Shown here: positions 25,701 through 34,945 of the stretch, one piece after another
How positions within the stretch are numbered: position 1 is the first letter of the stretch
Layout of the letters: the number at the start of each line of letters is the position of its first letter
From: Hydnum rufescens UP504
Lineage: Eukaryota > Basidiomycota > Agaricomycetes > Cantharellales > Hydnaceae
DNA: 64,000 bases
Direction of reading: 5' to 3'
Assembly: GCA_014904985.1 (NCBI GenBank)
Contig: MU129007.1
Location: 124,001 to 188,000, forward strand
The notes under the pieces: model-generated
The model's database searches: none
What the model saw: the letters and a program-made list of their open reading frames with translations, nothing else
Told to the model about the DNA's origin: nothing
Translations under genes and position numbers: made by a program

Positions 25701-26490
25701 GCAATGCCGCATGGCAGACCTGCAATACAGTATATCAGAACAGAGGTTGAGGTAAGAACCCGATAAGGGCGCACATCAACGCTATGCATGTCTTTCAGAC
25801 CACCTTGAAGGACGCGAAGCACAACAGACACATCCTGATCGAGAACTAGATGGGGAACGCTAGCCAGGATACGAAATGCACTCTCTCGGTGGCCGATCGT
25901 AGGAGACTGGGTACATTCGAATGTAGTGCTCTGAAGTTCTGGCCAAGGTCTGCCGCGCTCCATGCTCCCCAATGCAAGATCGGTGATCGTATCAGCTACC
26001 TTCTTGCGGACTGAATCGACAGATTCTTCGCGGAGGCACCTGAGAAGTGCACGCTCAGTAAGAAATCGAGTACCCTCAGATAGGTGGTCATAAATGGTGC
26101 GAGGGGCTGAGTGATTCAAATCATGCCGGTCGGGTGGTACAGGGCGGAAAACCAGTCTGCGCAATAGAACAGCAGCGAAGGAACGCATCTGATTCATCGT
26201 CTTAATAGATGCACATAGACGCAACGAGCGATTACAAGCATACATTTTCATCCTGGGCCTGCCTAGTAAGTTGCGCGAGAGCGAGGATCACGGCTTCTGG
26301 CTGGGTGGCGAGCCATTTTTCAGTCAAGAGGCGCTCGGCGCTGCATGTAAACCCATAGTTAGGCGCACATCAAGAAAGCACGTTGGCTCACTCACTCTGC
26401 ACGGATCTTATTATCTCCTAGGACAAGATTTGCGAGAGCCTGAGATAGACTAGATAGAACCTCCGTGGTTGCAAGGGAATCCTCCTCCAT
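22706..26490 (-). CDS. Importin beta-3 (karyopherin, Pse1/Kap121/IPO5 type)
   Basis: This is a HEAT-repeat karyopherin that imports ribosomal proteins and other cargo through the nuclear pore in a Ran-GTP-dependent way. The start [20 protein letters not shown] at 26490 is followed by [19 protein letters not shown] and [16 protein letters not shown], a typical importin N-terminus. Later come [20 protein letters not shown], an acidic [60 protein letters not shown] and [20 protein letters not shown]. About 15 short introns interrupt it. The protein ends at an acidic tail ([16 protein letters not shown]) roughly where animal and yeast homologues still have about 200 residues of HEAT repeats; downstream sequence shows none. 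One frame does not close near 23526-23529, where an A may be missing. Estimated length is about 970 residues. Confidence 0.9.
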
Positions 26491-29400
26491 CGGAAGCACG
26501 AGCAAAAGTCACCCGACTCTCCGGTTGGGGGAGAGAGGCCAGGCCACTGCTTGTGAACAAATTCTATAGGCGAAGCCTGCTGTTGTTTAGGCAGGTGGAT
26601 GGGGTGGGGACGCAGGAATGAGCCGGAAACAGCCGGGGCTAGCATTGTCTAGGCCATCATATTATTGGGAACGATTCCAGTTATTCTCAGCCGCGCGATT
26701 CATTGGAGAGTGGGTATTACTTATTACCTTCTTCTGGAGAGCCGATCTGAAATTTCACCATGAATAGCTCCAGTATTAATCGTCACATCAAGTAAGTATC
26801 AAGCACATCGATCATTCGAAATCTTCCTGAGAAGGAAACGTTATGAATCTATTATAAGTTTACACACCAAACCCCCTCGAGTTCAAAAAGTTATTGAGGG
26901 GCACTCTGGGAAGACCCATTGCGGCTTGTACGTTGGGGAACCACATCTTACGTAATACCTTTGCCAAAGCGGAGACAAATAACCTCTTAGCCTCATCAAG
27001 GGTTGCATCGAAACGGTCATGTTTCTTTCCAAGGAATGGATTCCACCGAGGCTTAAACTGACTCGAGGGACCGATCTTGACCACGTTCCACTCTCGAATC
27101 CCCGAGGTCGTCGAACAGGAAAATATGGCGATTATCCTGCACACATTGCATTTCAGGGCCCGCTGTGGCCGCCTGGATGCGGAAAGGTGCCCGCGACTGC
27201 GAGTGCTGCCCCCTAGACAGCATCAACGTCGACTCAACGAACATTCGTCCCCGCAGAGTAAAGAGTATGGGAAAGCCGAGGGGGAAGACCCTGAGCTATA
27301 TCGACTGCGACATCGGTTGATAGGAACAAGAAATTTGAACGAGAGCGGCTATCCTTACGGGGAAGATAGACCGCCCGTGCCGTTTTTCCATCCATCCAAA
27401 GGTCACGATTTGATGCTTACGGTCGAACCTTGCGTCCGGGTTCCGTAAAGCATGGAAGAAGAGCCGTAACCAAGTGCGCCATCAGGCTACAGTCTATATC
27501 GTGCAATTATCGCAAGAGAGCCTCCCTTACGCAGCTGGCGGAATTTCCCACGTACGCCTTCCTAACCGAGAAATGTTCCCGCGGTATGGTACTCCCCGCT
27601 GTGGCCCGCTCGTACGCACTATCTTGAAACCTATTCACCACTATGCATGGCGAAGCCTTGAAGCTTTGAAGCCTTGGGATGTATTCGATCTTGGCTGCGG
27701 CACCCGCTTCACGGAAATGTTTGTAATCGTGTTCCCCTCAGGTCGTAATGTTTATTCGTTGAGGATCCCCAGCCATTTCTCCTGAGATAGGGTAATGGGA
27801 CGCCCGACCTCCCTGCTGGCCCTCACTCTCGTATTCTTTCCCCCAAACTCCATCAACGACATACTGCCTCTCTTTTTCCTGCAGTCCTCGTGCCTGTAAG
27901 TTAACGGGGTGGCAGTGGGGCCGCTGGCTGCTCAGTCATGCAAGGCTCCTCGATGGTCCCACCCACATTCCCTGGTGCTGGTGGGAAATCTGCCTGTGCG
28001 GACCGGCCTGCTTTCTATCAGGTGCTTTACCCATTCCTTTGTCTTGGGGTATTACTAGCGTGCGTATCCTGGCGCGCAAACGCTGCGCCACTGTTCATGG
28101 GGATGGCGGGTGGCTGCAGTGCTTCGCGGTGCGGGTAGGACCTCGGGGCTGGATTCAAATATTGGAGCTCGCCAATCATTGGATCTAGCGCCTATCTACA
28201 CTGGCCAGCCCGACTCCCCCAGGGGTAGCATCCAAGCGACGGGAATTCTCAGCATGTAAGGCTTCAGTGATGGGTACTTGTCCATATCGGTGGGGAGGGG
28301 AATGCTGATCAAGGCAGTATGTGCTGCCTTCTTATACACTTACACCCTACCAATCGGACCGGACTACGTCCACGACTGGAGAGCCCCACCCCTTGGAAGG
28401 CTCCAAGTGGGATTCATTAAAAAATAACTTTCTCCCATAGATCGTAATGGAGATGCTCTCGGTTCCGGAGCAAGGCCTTTCTCTACGACCAAGCTGGTAA
28501 TCTATCTTCCTATCGAGACATGTGGTTCCACAGCATGTCCGTGTGCTCTCTTGTTCGTCAGGGTTGCGCGACGTCCGGGGCCCGATTATCTCAGTATTCT
28601 CAAGGATCCCATCCGCATGGACCACGAACCTGGACAGAGGTGGTCAACTTCCCCCCTGTCGTCCAAATAAATTTGATCTGTAGATCCAACTACCTTCGAC
28701 AGCCTGTATTATCCTCCCCCAAGCCACGCATCCTGTCGGGCCGTGTCCCTATTACTTCGCATCTTCGATAGAGTCGATGCCCAAGTGGACCCTACGGATA
28801 ATACCTCCAATTATGACTCAAAGGGTTAGGTCAAAAAGGATCTAATGATGCCTGACAGCCAGTAGGGTAACTTCAACGGGTGAGACTTTGCACTTGATAT
28901 TGGTGGCGACGGTTCACATATGACGAGGCATTCCCTCCGCAATATTCTTAGCTATGTAGGGCTCTGCGTTACAATTTCGCTTCCACGGCGAGATTTCGGA
29001 CCTTCGAAACGTCGAAAAGAAAAGCAATACCAGGGCCAGCAAGGTCCACTGGCATCAGAGATATCGACTGCGCAGATTCAGCAGAGGCCGAATTCTATGT
29101 AACTGCCCAAGCATAGACTGTTCGATCGCTCTACAACCTGGTATTAATCCAGAGTCCCCTTGTGTTGATTGTGAAGGTTATATAAAAATGACTTCTTTTG
29201 AAAACTAATGCTTCTCTTAGCGAAACTTGTCGTCGCTTCAAAAATGCTCGTAGAAGTAGACGGGGTGATCCAGGGCGAATTTTGAGGGATATGCTAATTT
29301 TTGAAAGGCGACTATGCTATGGCTCATCTCCATCTTTAGCCCCCCTCCTGGAGATGGCTCTCATAGGACTTGAATCAAAGCGGGTCTCTCGCCTTCTAAA

Positions 29401-29938
29401 TACGTAATACGTGGACACCACTGTTCCCACTGGGCCATACCTTTCTCGTCGATCCACCGTTTCAACAAGGAGTTTGCGATCCTTCCCTTGCTCAGCCAAG
29501 GATGGTTCGGCTCATGCTCCAAACCGCCATTCCACACATTCAAGGGGTAGGAGCCTATGCTTTGGACTCAAGTCACATATTTTCTTCCTTTTTGGAAGGG
29601 GGTGGTACACCCAGCAAGGAGGAAGAGCGAGTCGCTGAGTTGTAATGCATTGCTGATAGCATATTCATATGCACCGCCGGCGCTTGCAGAGCAGAAGCCA
29701 AAATCCTTTCAAGCCACATACAAGGAATGGAAATCCTTGAATGGAACTCCGCACGTTGACCTCATAGCGGTCGGGTGTCTCAAAGACTGGATTTCGGCCC
29801 GGAAAAATAATGTAAACCCAATACTTCCTGAGTCATCTGCGGCAATGAGGAAATCACGGTGGATTGTATTGATGATGTTGCTATCGCTTGTATGGTTATG
29901 GCTGAGAATCGAATACACATGGGTACAATCTACACTCC
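26491..29938. other. Long gene-poor interval
   Basis: These 3.4 kb contain only one weak coding candidate (26860-27244, minus). A second low-stop patch on the plus strand, about 27424-27627, contains QATVYIVQLSQESLPYAAGG but has no clear start, family or splice sites. 28100-29900 shows nothing I can support; its open frames are short and unrelated to any family I know. Confidence 0.35.
26860..27244 (-). CDS. Hypothetical protein fragment
   Basis: Two minus-strand frames join into one protein-like stretch if one base is gained or lost near 27095-27110. The first part reads RIQAATAGPEMQCVQDNRHI then FLFDDLGD; the second REWNVVKIGPSSQFKPRWN, RFDATLDEAKRLFVSALAKV and a C-terminal VPLNNFLNSRGFGV before the stop at 26860. 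The composition is that of a folded protein, not a random frame, but I recognise no family. It could be the C-terminal exon of a larger lost gene; no upstream exons were found. Confidence 0.35.
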
Positions 29939-30629
29939 TCAGGCTGTCCAGGTGCGTTTTATCAACTCGGTCAAGCCTATTTGGGGAGAGCATGAGCCAC
30001 GATCCCCGCAATGAATGAAGAAAGAAAGAAGAGGACTAACCAACGTCTTGAGTGTTAAAAGAATACACCCCCACCAAGGCACCTGTTGTAAGGGCTCGAA
30101 GACCCCATTTGGCAATCTCTCCAATAACGGGGAACTTCCGCTCATGGATATAATCGACTCTGCAAGCATCGAAACCGATGTGACTGTGGATAACGAGACT
30201 GATAGCAAGAATTCCATCGACAATAGGATATGCAGATCCTGAGACCGCGGCGGCCGAAGCAGTCAATGGAACAAGAGCAGCGGAAACAAGACGTTCGAAT
30301 GACCAGTGGTACGAGCCATGCGACTTGGATGGTTCAGGAAAGGGTGTGGGATCGTTCGGACCTCCGCGCAGGATAGCTTATAGGTGTCCAACATGTCAAA
30401 GAGGACGCAAACATTACGCGAACAGACTTACGACCCCGGGACATATTGAAGACTAGCGTCTCTTCGTTGCGCCGTGTGTTGCAGTGAGTTCACACGACCT
30501 GGGATAATAATATAAGATACGAGGACGAGCACAAGGGCACCCCGTCCCACCTGAGTGAAGCCTTGCGACAAGAAGAAATGGCTTTGTAGCACGGTGAAGA
30601 CGAGGTGACCTGGCAAGGACAAGCGCCAT
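29939..30629 (-). CDS. SDH4: Succinate dehydrogenase membrane anchor subunit (CybS)
   Basis: This is the small membrane-anchor subunit of mitochondrial complex II, which helps bind ubiquinone and haem b. The minus strand reads PFPEPSKSHGSYHWSFERLV, SAAAVSGSAYPIVDGILAIS, then HSHIGFDACRVDYIHERKFP, the family signature with haem-region His and the Asp-Tyr quinone-site pair. KWGLRALTTGALVGVYSFNT follows and a last exon reads GLTELIKRTWTA, stop 29939. The exon before the conserved part resembles the end of a presequence (QHTAQRRDASLQYVPG). Its frame joins the next exon only if the CCCC at 30434-30437 (plus strand) has one base too many. The exact start is uncertain; the Met at 30629 is a candidate. 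The gene is divergent from the Dap1-like gene at 30687. Confidence 0.88.
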
Positions 30630-30686
30630 ACTAGTATGGGTCGTGGGAGCAGCTGAAGTTGCCGGATATTATTACGTAAATAAAAC
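30630..30686. promoter_or_regulatory. Candidate bidirectional promoter, SDH4 / Dap1-like
   Basis: The candidate start codons of the two divergent genes are only about 57 bases apart, so their transcription starts and 5' leaders must overlap or sit inside each other. Both products belong to haem-related or membrane redox biology. No specific binding motif was identified, and the SDH4 start is not certain. Confidence 0.35.
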
Positions 30687-31255
30687 ATGGGGTTTGCCGA
30701 CTTAAAGGACTCATTCCTACTCGCTGGGGTTGTAACTTCCACCCTCCTGCTCATCGCCTACGCACTTCTTAGAGACAGTCTCATTCCCCATCGTACAGAA
30801 AAGCCGATCATGTCTGCCATCCCAGTCATGTCTTCCCCCCGAACCGATCTTGCCCCACCCAAGAACCAACCCTTCACACTCAATGAGCTGAAAGGATACG
30901 ATGGATCTATCACGGGGAAGCCCATCTACGTCTCGATTAAAGGTCAGTGTGCCTCCAAGCGTCGAAGGGGACTATCTCGTGATCGATCTTGTATCGGCGC
31001 ACAGGCACCGTCTTCGATGTCACGGCGAAGAAAGAGATGTACGGACCTGGCGCAGGATATCACGTCTTTGCTGGGAAGGATGGGAGCAAGGGTTTGGGCT
31101 TGTCCAGCTTGAAGCCAGAGGACGCTGTGCCCGATTGGAGCGGCCTCGACGAAGCTGCTGTCAAGGTCTTGGATCAGTGGTACGACTTCTTCTCCAAGAG
31201 ATACAACGTGGTTGGGAAAGTCATAGACCTCCCAGAGAGTGTGTCGAAGTTCTAA
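30687..31255 (+). CDS. Cytochrome b5-fold membrane protein, Dap1/MAPR-like
   Basis: This is a membrane-associated progesterone-receptor (MAPR) family haem protein. Fungal Dap1 binds haem and supports sterol-synthesis P450s in the ER. Exons are 30687-30942 and 31005-31255, 168 residues, no frame break. An N-terminal membrane anchor (LAGVVTSTLLLIAYALL) is followed by a linker and the MAPR domain: PFTLNELKGYDGS, KPIYVSIKGTVFDVTAKKEM, YGPGAGYHVFAGKDGSKGLG, SSLKPEDAVPDWSGLDEAA, FFSKRYNVVGKV. The Tyr residues expected to contact haem in MAPR proteins (YGPGAGYH) are present. Confidence 0.9.
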
Positions 31256-31738
31256 TGGGGCCCAATAGCTCGGGTGATACTGCTATTGGCGCTTATCTGT
31301 GTCCTGTCTAGTTCTCGTTTGTTGCGCGATCGATATCTGTTTGTAATGTTCTAAACCCAAGCATTGACAAGTGGTCCTGGTTAACGGCAGGGAAGGGATG
31401 ATAAGCGATGCATCAAAAACGTGTTGATCCGGAATATTAATACCCTTTATGTGTAACCTCAGAAAATTGTCTCGTCAAACTTACACTAGCCTTTATAGGG
31501 CTATCAAGGTTTTGAGCCCCTATCACCTGTTGAACTTACACCTTGATTTGTAATTTGCTGATCTATATTACACCACTGGTTGCCCACAGATTTCACTGGG
31601 TGCCATTTTAGACAACTGTGAACATCCTCAATTACCATCCAGTTCTTTTAAATAGCGGTCTAATCAGCACTGCGTGATTGCGACTTCTTGTGGCATACAC
31701 AAAATGGACCAGAATCGGAAGCCGTTCGCGGTGAAAAA
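31256..31738. other. Intergenic 3' flank
   Basis: This is the 3' flank of the Dap1-like gene and the downstream side of the minus-strand tRNA. I see no coding sequence. Poly-T for Pol III termination would be read on the minus strand just below 31739; the plus strand there has only AAAAA at 31734-31738, which reads TTTTT on minus and fits a Pol III terminator. Confidence 0.4.
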
Positions 31739-31825
31739 TACACTAGCGGTGAATTGAACACCGACCTCTTCCTCATTTCAGCTCACAGTGGAAGGGAAGA
31801 ATCCTAACCATTGGACCACTAGTGT
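31739..31825 (-). tRNA. tRNA-Gly (anticodon TCC) with a 15-nt intron
   Basis: On the minus strand the sequence folds as a complete tRNA. The acceptor stem is ACACTAG with CTAGTGT and discriminator A. The D arm is GTC...GAT with GG in its loop. The anticodon stem is CTTCC with GGAAG, the loop carrying CT-TCC-A. The T arm is CGGTG with CACCG around TTCAATT. A 15-nt intron (CTGTGAGCTGAAATG) sits one base 3' of the anticodon, the canonical place for nuclear tRNA introns. The mature length is 72 before CCA. Five T residues directly follow on the minus strand. All stems pair perfectly except the usual G-T in the D stem. Confidence 0.9.
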
Positions 31826-31982
31826 GTAACACAGAATGGAGCCCAATCCACCATATTATCAGACTTGTGGTCGGGAATGGGTGAAGCTTTCTTTCATGTT
31901 TACATAATTTATTATGTAAGATAAACGCCTCGGACTTTGCCATCATTTCAACGCTTCACAAAAACTTCAAGGCGGATTATCG

Positions 31983-33378
31983 ATGGTCGCATACTTTCGC
32001 CACTCAACAATTGGAAACTTTGCTGATTAGTTTTTCTCCTCTAATAGATACCCATTTTGCTCCAAGGTGCGGTCTGCGGTTTCGTGAGGATGATTGGAGT
32101 TTTGTGATATTGAAATGTATTTAGGCCATGAGCGGTCCTTGACCCAGATCAAGTACAACAAAGAGGGGGACTTGCTGTTTACATGTTCGAAAGACTCTGT
32201 CATCAATGTCTGGTATTCGCACAATGGAGAGCGTCTGGGGACGTATGAAGGCCATAACGGAAGTGTATGGACTGTAGACGTTGACTGTGGGTGTCTACCT
32301 AATCGCCTCTGCCTCATTCCCCTCGATTCTTATTTCCTCGTCCTGAACTCCTGATCTTAGCTGAGTCGAGATTCGTTGTGACTGGTGCTGCGGACAACAC
32401 GATGCGGTTATGGAACGTCTCAAATGGAAAATGTCTATTTACATGGGAATTCCCTACGGCCGTCAAGCGCGTCGCCTTCTCACCTGATGACTCACAAATT
32501 GTTTGCATCACTGAGCAGCGCATGGGGTACACCGGCACCGTGCGGATCTTCACGCTAGACCGCTCAAGTGACAATGATGGCGCACACCAATCCAGGCTCC
32601 CCACCTCAGAGTTCAACCCCTCAGGGAGCAAACCGACAGTCTGCGCGTTCGGATACACTCCCAATACCATCCTCACCGGACACGAAAACGGAAAGATCGC
32701 ATTGTGGGACGCAAAGACTGGCGAGGAGCTCAAGAGCGTCGCCCGAGCGCACAGCGACGTCATTACAGATTTGCAGCTCTCTCCTGACCAAAGTTACTTC
32801 GTTACATCGTCCAAGGATAAGACTGCGAAAGTGGGTGCCATCCCCATCGCCAAGCTCAATACTTCTTCCCTCCCTAATATCCTCACCAATCTATCCTAGC
32901 TTCATGATTCTAAAACTCTCGATACTTTGAAAACGTATCCTACTGAAACTCCGCTCAACAGCGCGGCGATCGCTCCATTCCGCCCATATGTAAGTCTTCC
33001 AATCCTTCCTGCCGGATATCAACGGCTCATGATGCATCTAATTTGCAGGTCCTGGTGGGCGGAGGTCAAGAAGCGATGGCAGTAACAACGACCTCAATTC
33101 GACAAGGCAAATTTGAAACGCGATTCTGGCACAAAATCTTTGAAGAAGAAGTCGGACGGGTTAAGGGACATTTCGGGCCTATCAACACGTAGGTCTTCAC
33201 TTTGTTGGACTCGTGATTTGTTAATGACGCTGGGTCGTAATAACGCAGCATCTCTGTGCATCCAAGCGGGAAATCTTATGCATCTGGAGGAGAAGATGGT
33301 TTCGTACGAGTGCACCATTTCGACGAGAGTTATTTCCGCTCACGGCCCTACGGGGAGGTAGGCGAAGTGGTGGATTAG
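31983..33378 (+). CDS. TIF34: Eukaryotic translation initiation factor 3 subunit I
   Basis: This is a WD40 beta-propeller subunit of eIF3, acting in 43S pre-initiation complex assembly. Exons: 31983-31985, 32048-32066, 32125-32286, 32361-32830, 32900-32989, 33049-33188, 33249-33378. The sum is 1014 nt, 337 residues, normal. Family motifs are [82 protein letters not shown] and [16 protein letters not shown] [13 protein letters not shown]. The reading frame has a stop just before the codons for IPILLQG, so the start must be spliced on. The only fitting solution I found is an ATG at 31983 directly followed by a GTCGCA donor, with acceptor TAATAG at 32047. The initiator codon therefore stands alone in its exon. 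Confidence 0.93.
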
Positions 33379-33611
33379 ATAGCTTTAGTGCGCGGATCCA
33401 TATTATAAATTTGGTATACGAGCCGCAAAGCCGTCTTGAGCTTCACTCGAAACTGAGATACGAACAACACTGGCCATATGTGTACAAACCACTTATTTTT
33501 ACAGAGTCGTACATAAGTACTGTCCGAGAGGGCACAGAGATTAATCTTCAGCTGACTTTACACGCATTTCGTCAAAGTTTGTGAACTGTCAAAATGGCGA
33601 CCAAACCATCC

Positions 33612-34945
33612 TATGGTGAACAAAGATGCATTAGAACCTAGGAAGACGGCAGAATCACAAGTATACCTGTGAGATATTGTGGTTGATGCCTAGCACAGCA
33701 GTGCATCAGAAAGGGGGTGCGAAGAATCACGAATGAAGACACACACCTTCCGCGCCGGGTTCAAGCAAACCTTCACGCCATTCAACATCAGCCTTCCACC
33801 ACGTCCCCTTATGCGACATTAACAATTTGCATCAACAGAATTCGGAGGCGTGGGTGCATAAATTACCTTGTAACGACCACCCTGTACGGCTTTATCTACT
33901 AACCAGTCACGGCCAATATTGTAACCATCGGGTACGATGATATGGGCATCTCCTAAGTTCTAAGGTGGGGAAGGAAATCGGCCCATGGCACAGCCCAAAC
34001 AAGACCACGACTGACCTTCTCCTTCGACACCCTGCAAAGGCGGTGTGAAACGGGCTGTGAACAGAATGCTTGTGGACTATTCAAGAAGATATACTCACGC
34101 TAAGAACCAAGCACCTGTGTTGGCCTCTGTTCCATTTTGCCTCCACGCCCGGAAATGATGTCCCCCTGATAACATCGAATTATTGCTCAGCTCGAAGGCA
34201 CCAAACAGATCCAAGAGATACCAGCGAGACTCTCCCAACACGTTCCAAAAATAGGAAAATAATGTTGTCGCAGGATGATTTGCTGGTCCCGGTACCCAAA
34301 TCCATCCCTAAGGTCACGAGATTGAGATAAGTGAGTGCCACTGGAAGACGAAGCACTGGGCGCTAGTACCCCAAGTCAGCTTGTTGGGCGCCGCCCATGT
34401 GCTGATTCAAGCACTCAGCATTGTAGCCAAGGGATCTAGTAGTGGATGGAATTGAATGGGATTAACAACGTCCGGAAGCACAAACAGAAGAGTAAGGGAG
34501 ACAACACGCACTTGGCGTAATGCCGGAAGCCCCGGTCGGTCAAGATCCCGCTGTCAGAATTACTCGAGATGATTACATTGATAGGTTCGCCTGCATTCCC
34601 AGAATATAAGAATCACATGAACCGAACTGATACAGAAAACCAGACCAAATAGTGCCGTAGCGATCTATAGGAAAGAGGAATTAGGATGGGTGGGGAACCG
34701 ACGGAGAATGAGAACACATACATCAATCATGCTTCCACCCCTAAGCGAGGATCCTTCCAACCCTCCGGAAACTCAGCAGGTGCTCCAAGGAGCTGCTGAG
34801 ATGAATATGCTATTCCATGAGAATTGAGCAGGAGTCCCCAACGCCGGAGAGTAAGAAACATAGACGCACTCGGCCTGACAGCAGAGAACGCCGGGGATGC
34901 GGCCGCTCCGGTAAGGATCCATAGAACCACGGGTAGGCTGAGCAT
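33612..34945 (-). CDS. Secreted protein of unknown function
   Basis: The N-terminus MLSLPVVLWILTGAAASPAF is a good signal peptide. Spliced minus-strand exons then give SSQQLLGAPAEFPEGWKDPR, GEPINVIISSNSDSGILTDR, GYNAECLNQHMGGAQQADLG, GTCWESLAG, HFRAWRQNGTEANTGAWFLA, HIIVPDGYNIGRDWLVDKA and GLLEPGAEGINHNIS. This pattern resembles a family of secreted hypothetical proteins common in mushrooms and their relatives, as I recall it; the function is unknown. At least eight short introns are present. One G is missing (plus-strand CCCC at 34738-34741) between DPRLG and the following GGSMID, another apparent homopolymer error. The 3' end is uncertain; the stop at 33612 is the first one after the last clear exon. 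Confidence 0.7.

Noticed and set aside
29320..29400. tRNA-like T-loop word (GATTCAAGTCC on the minus strand)
   Set aside because: No matching acceptor, D or anticodon stems could be built around it.
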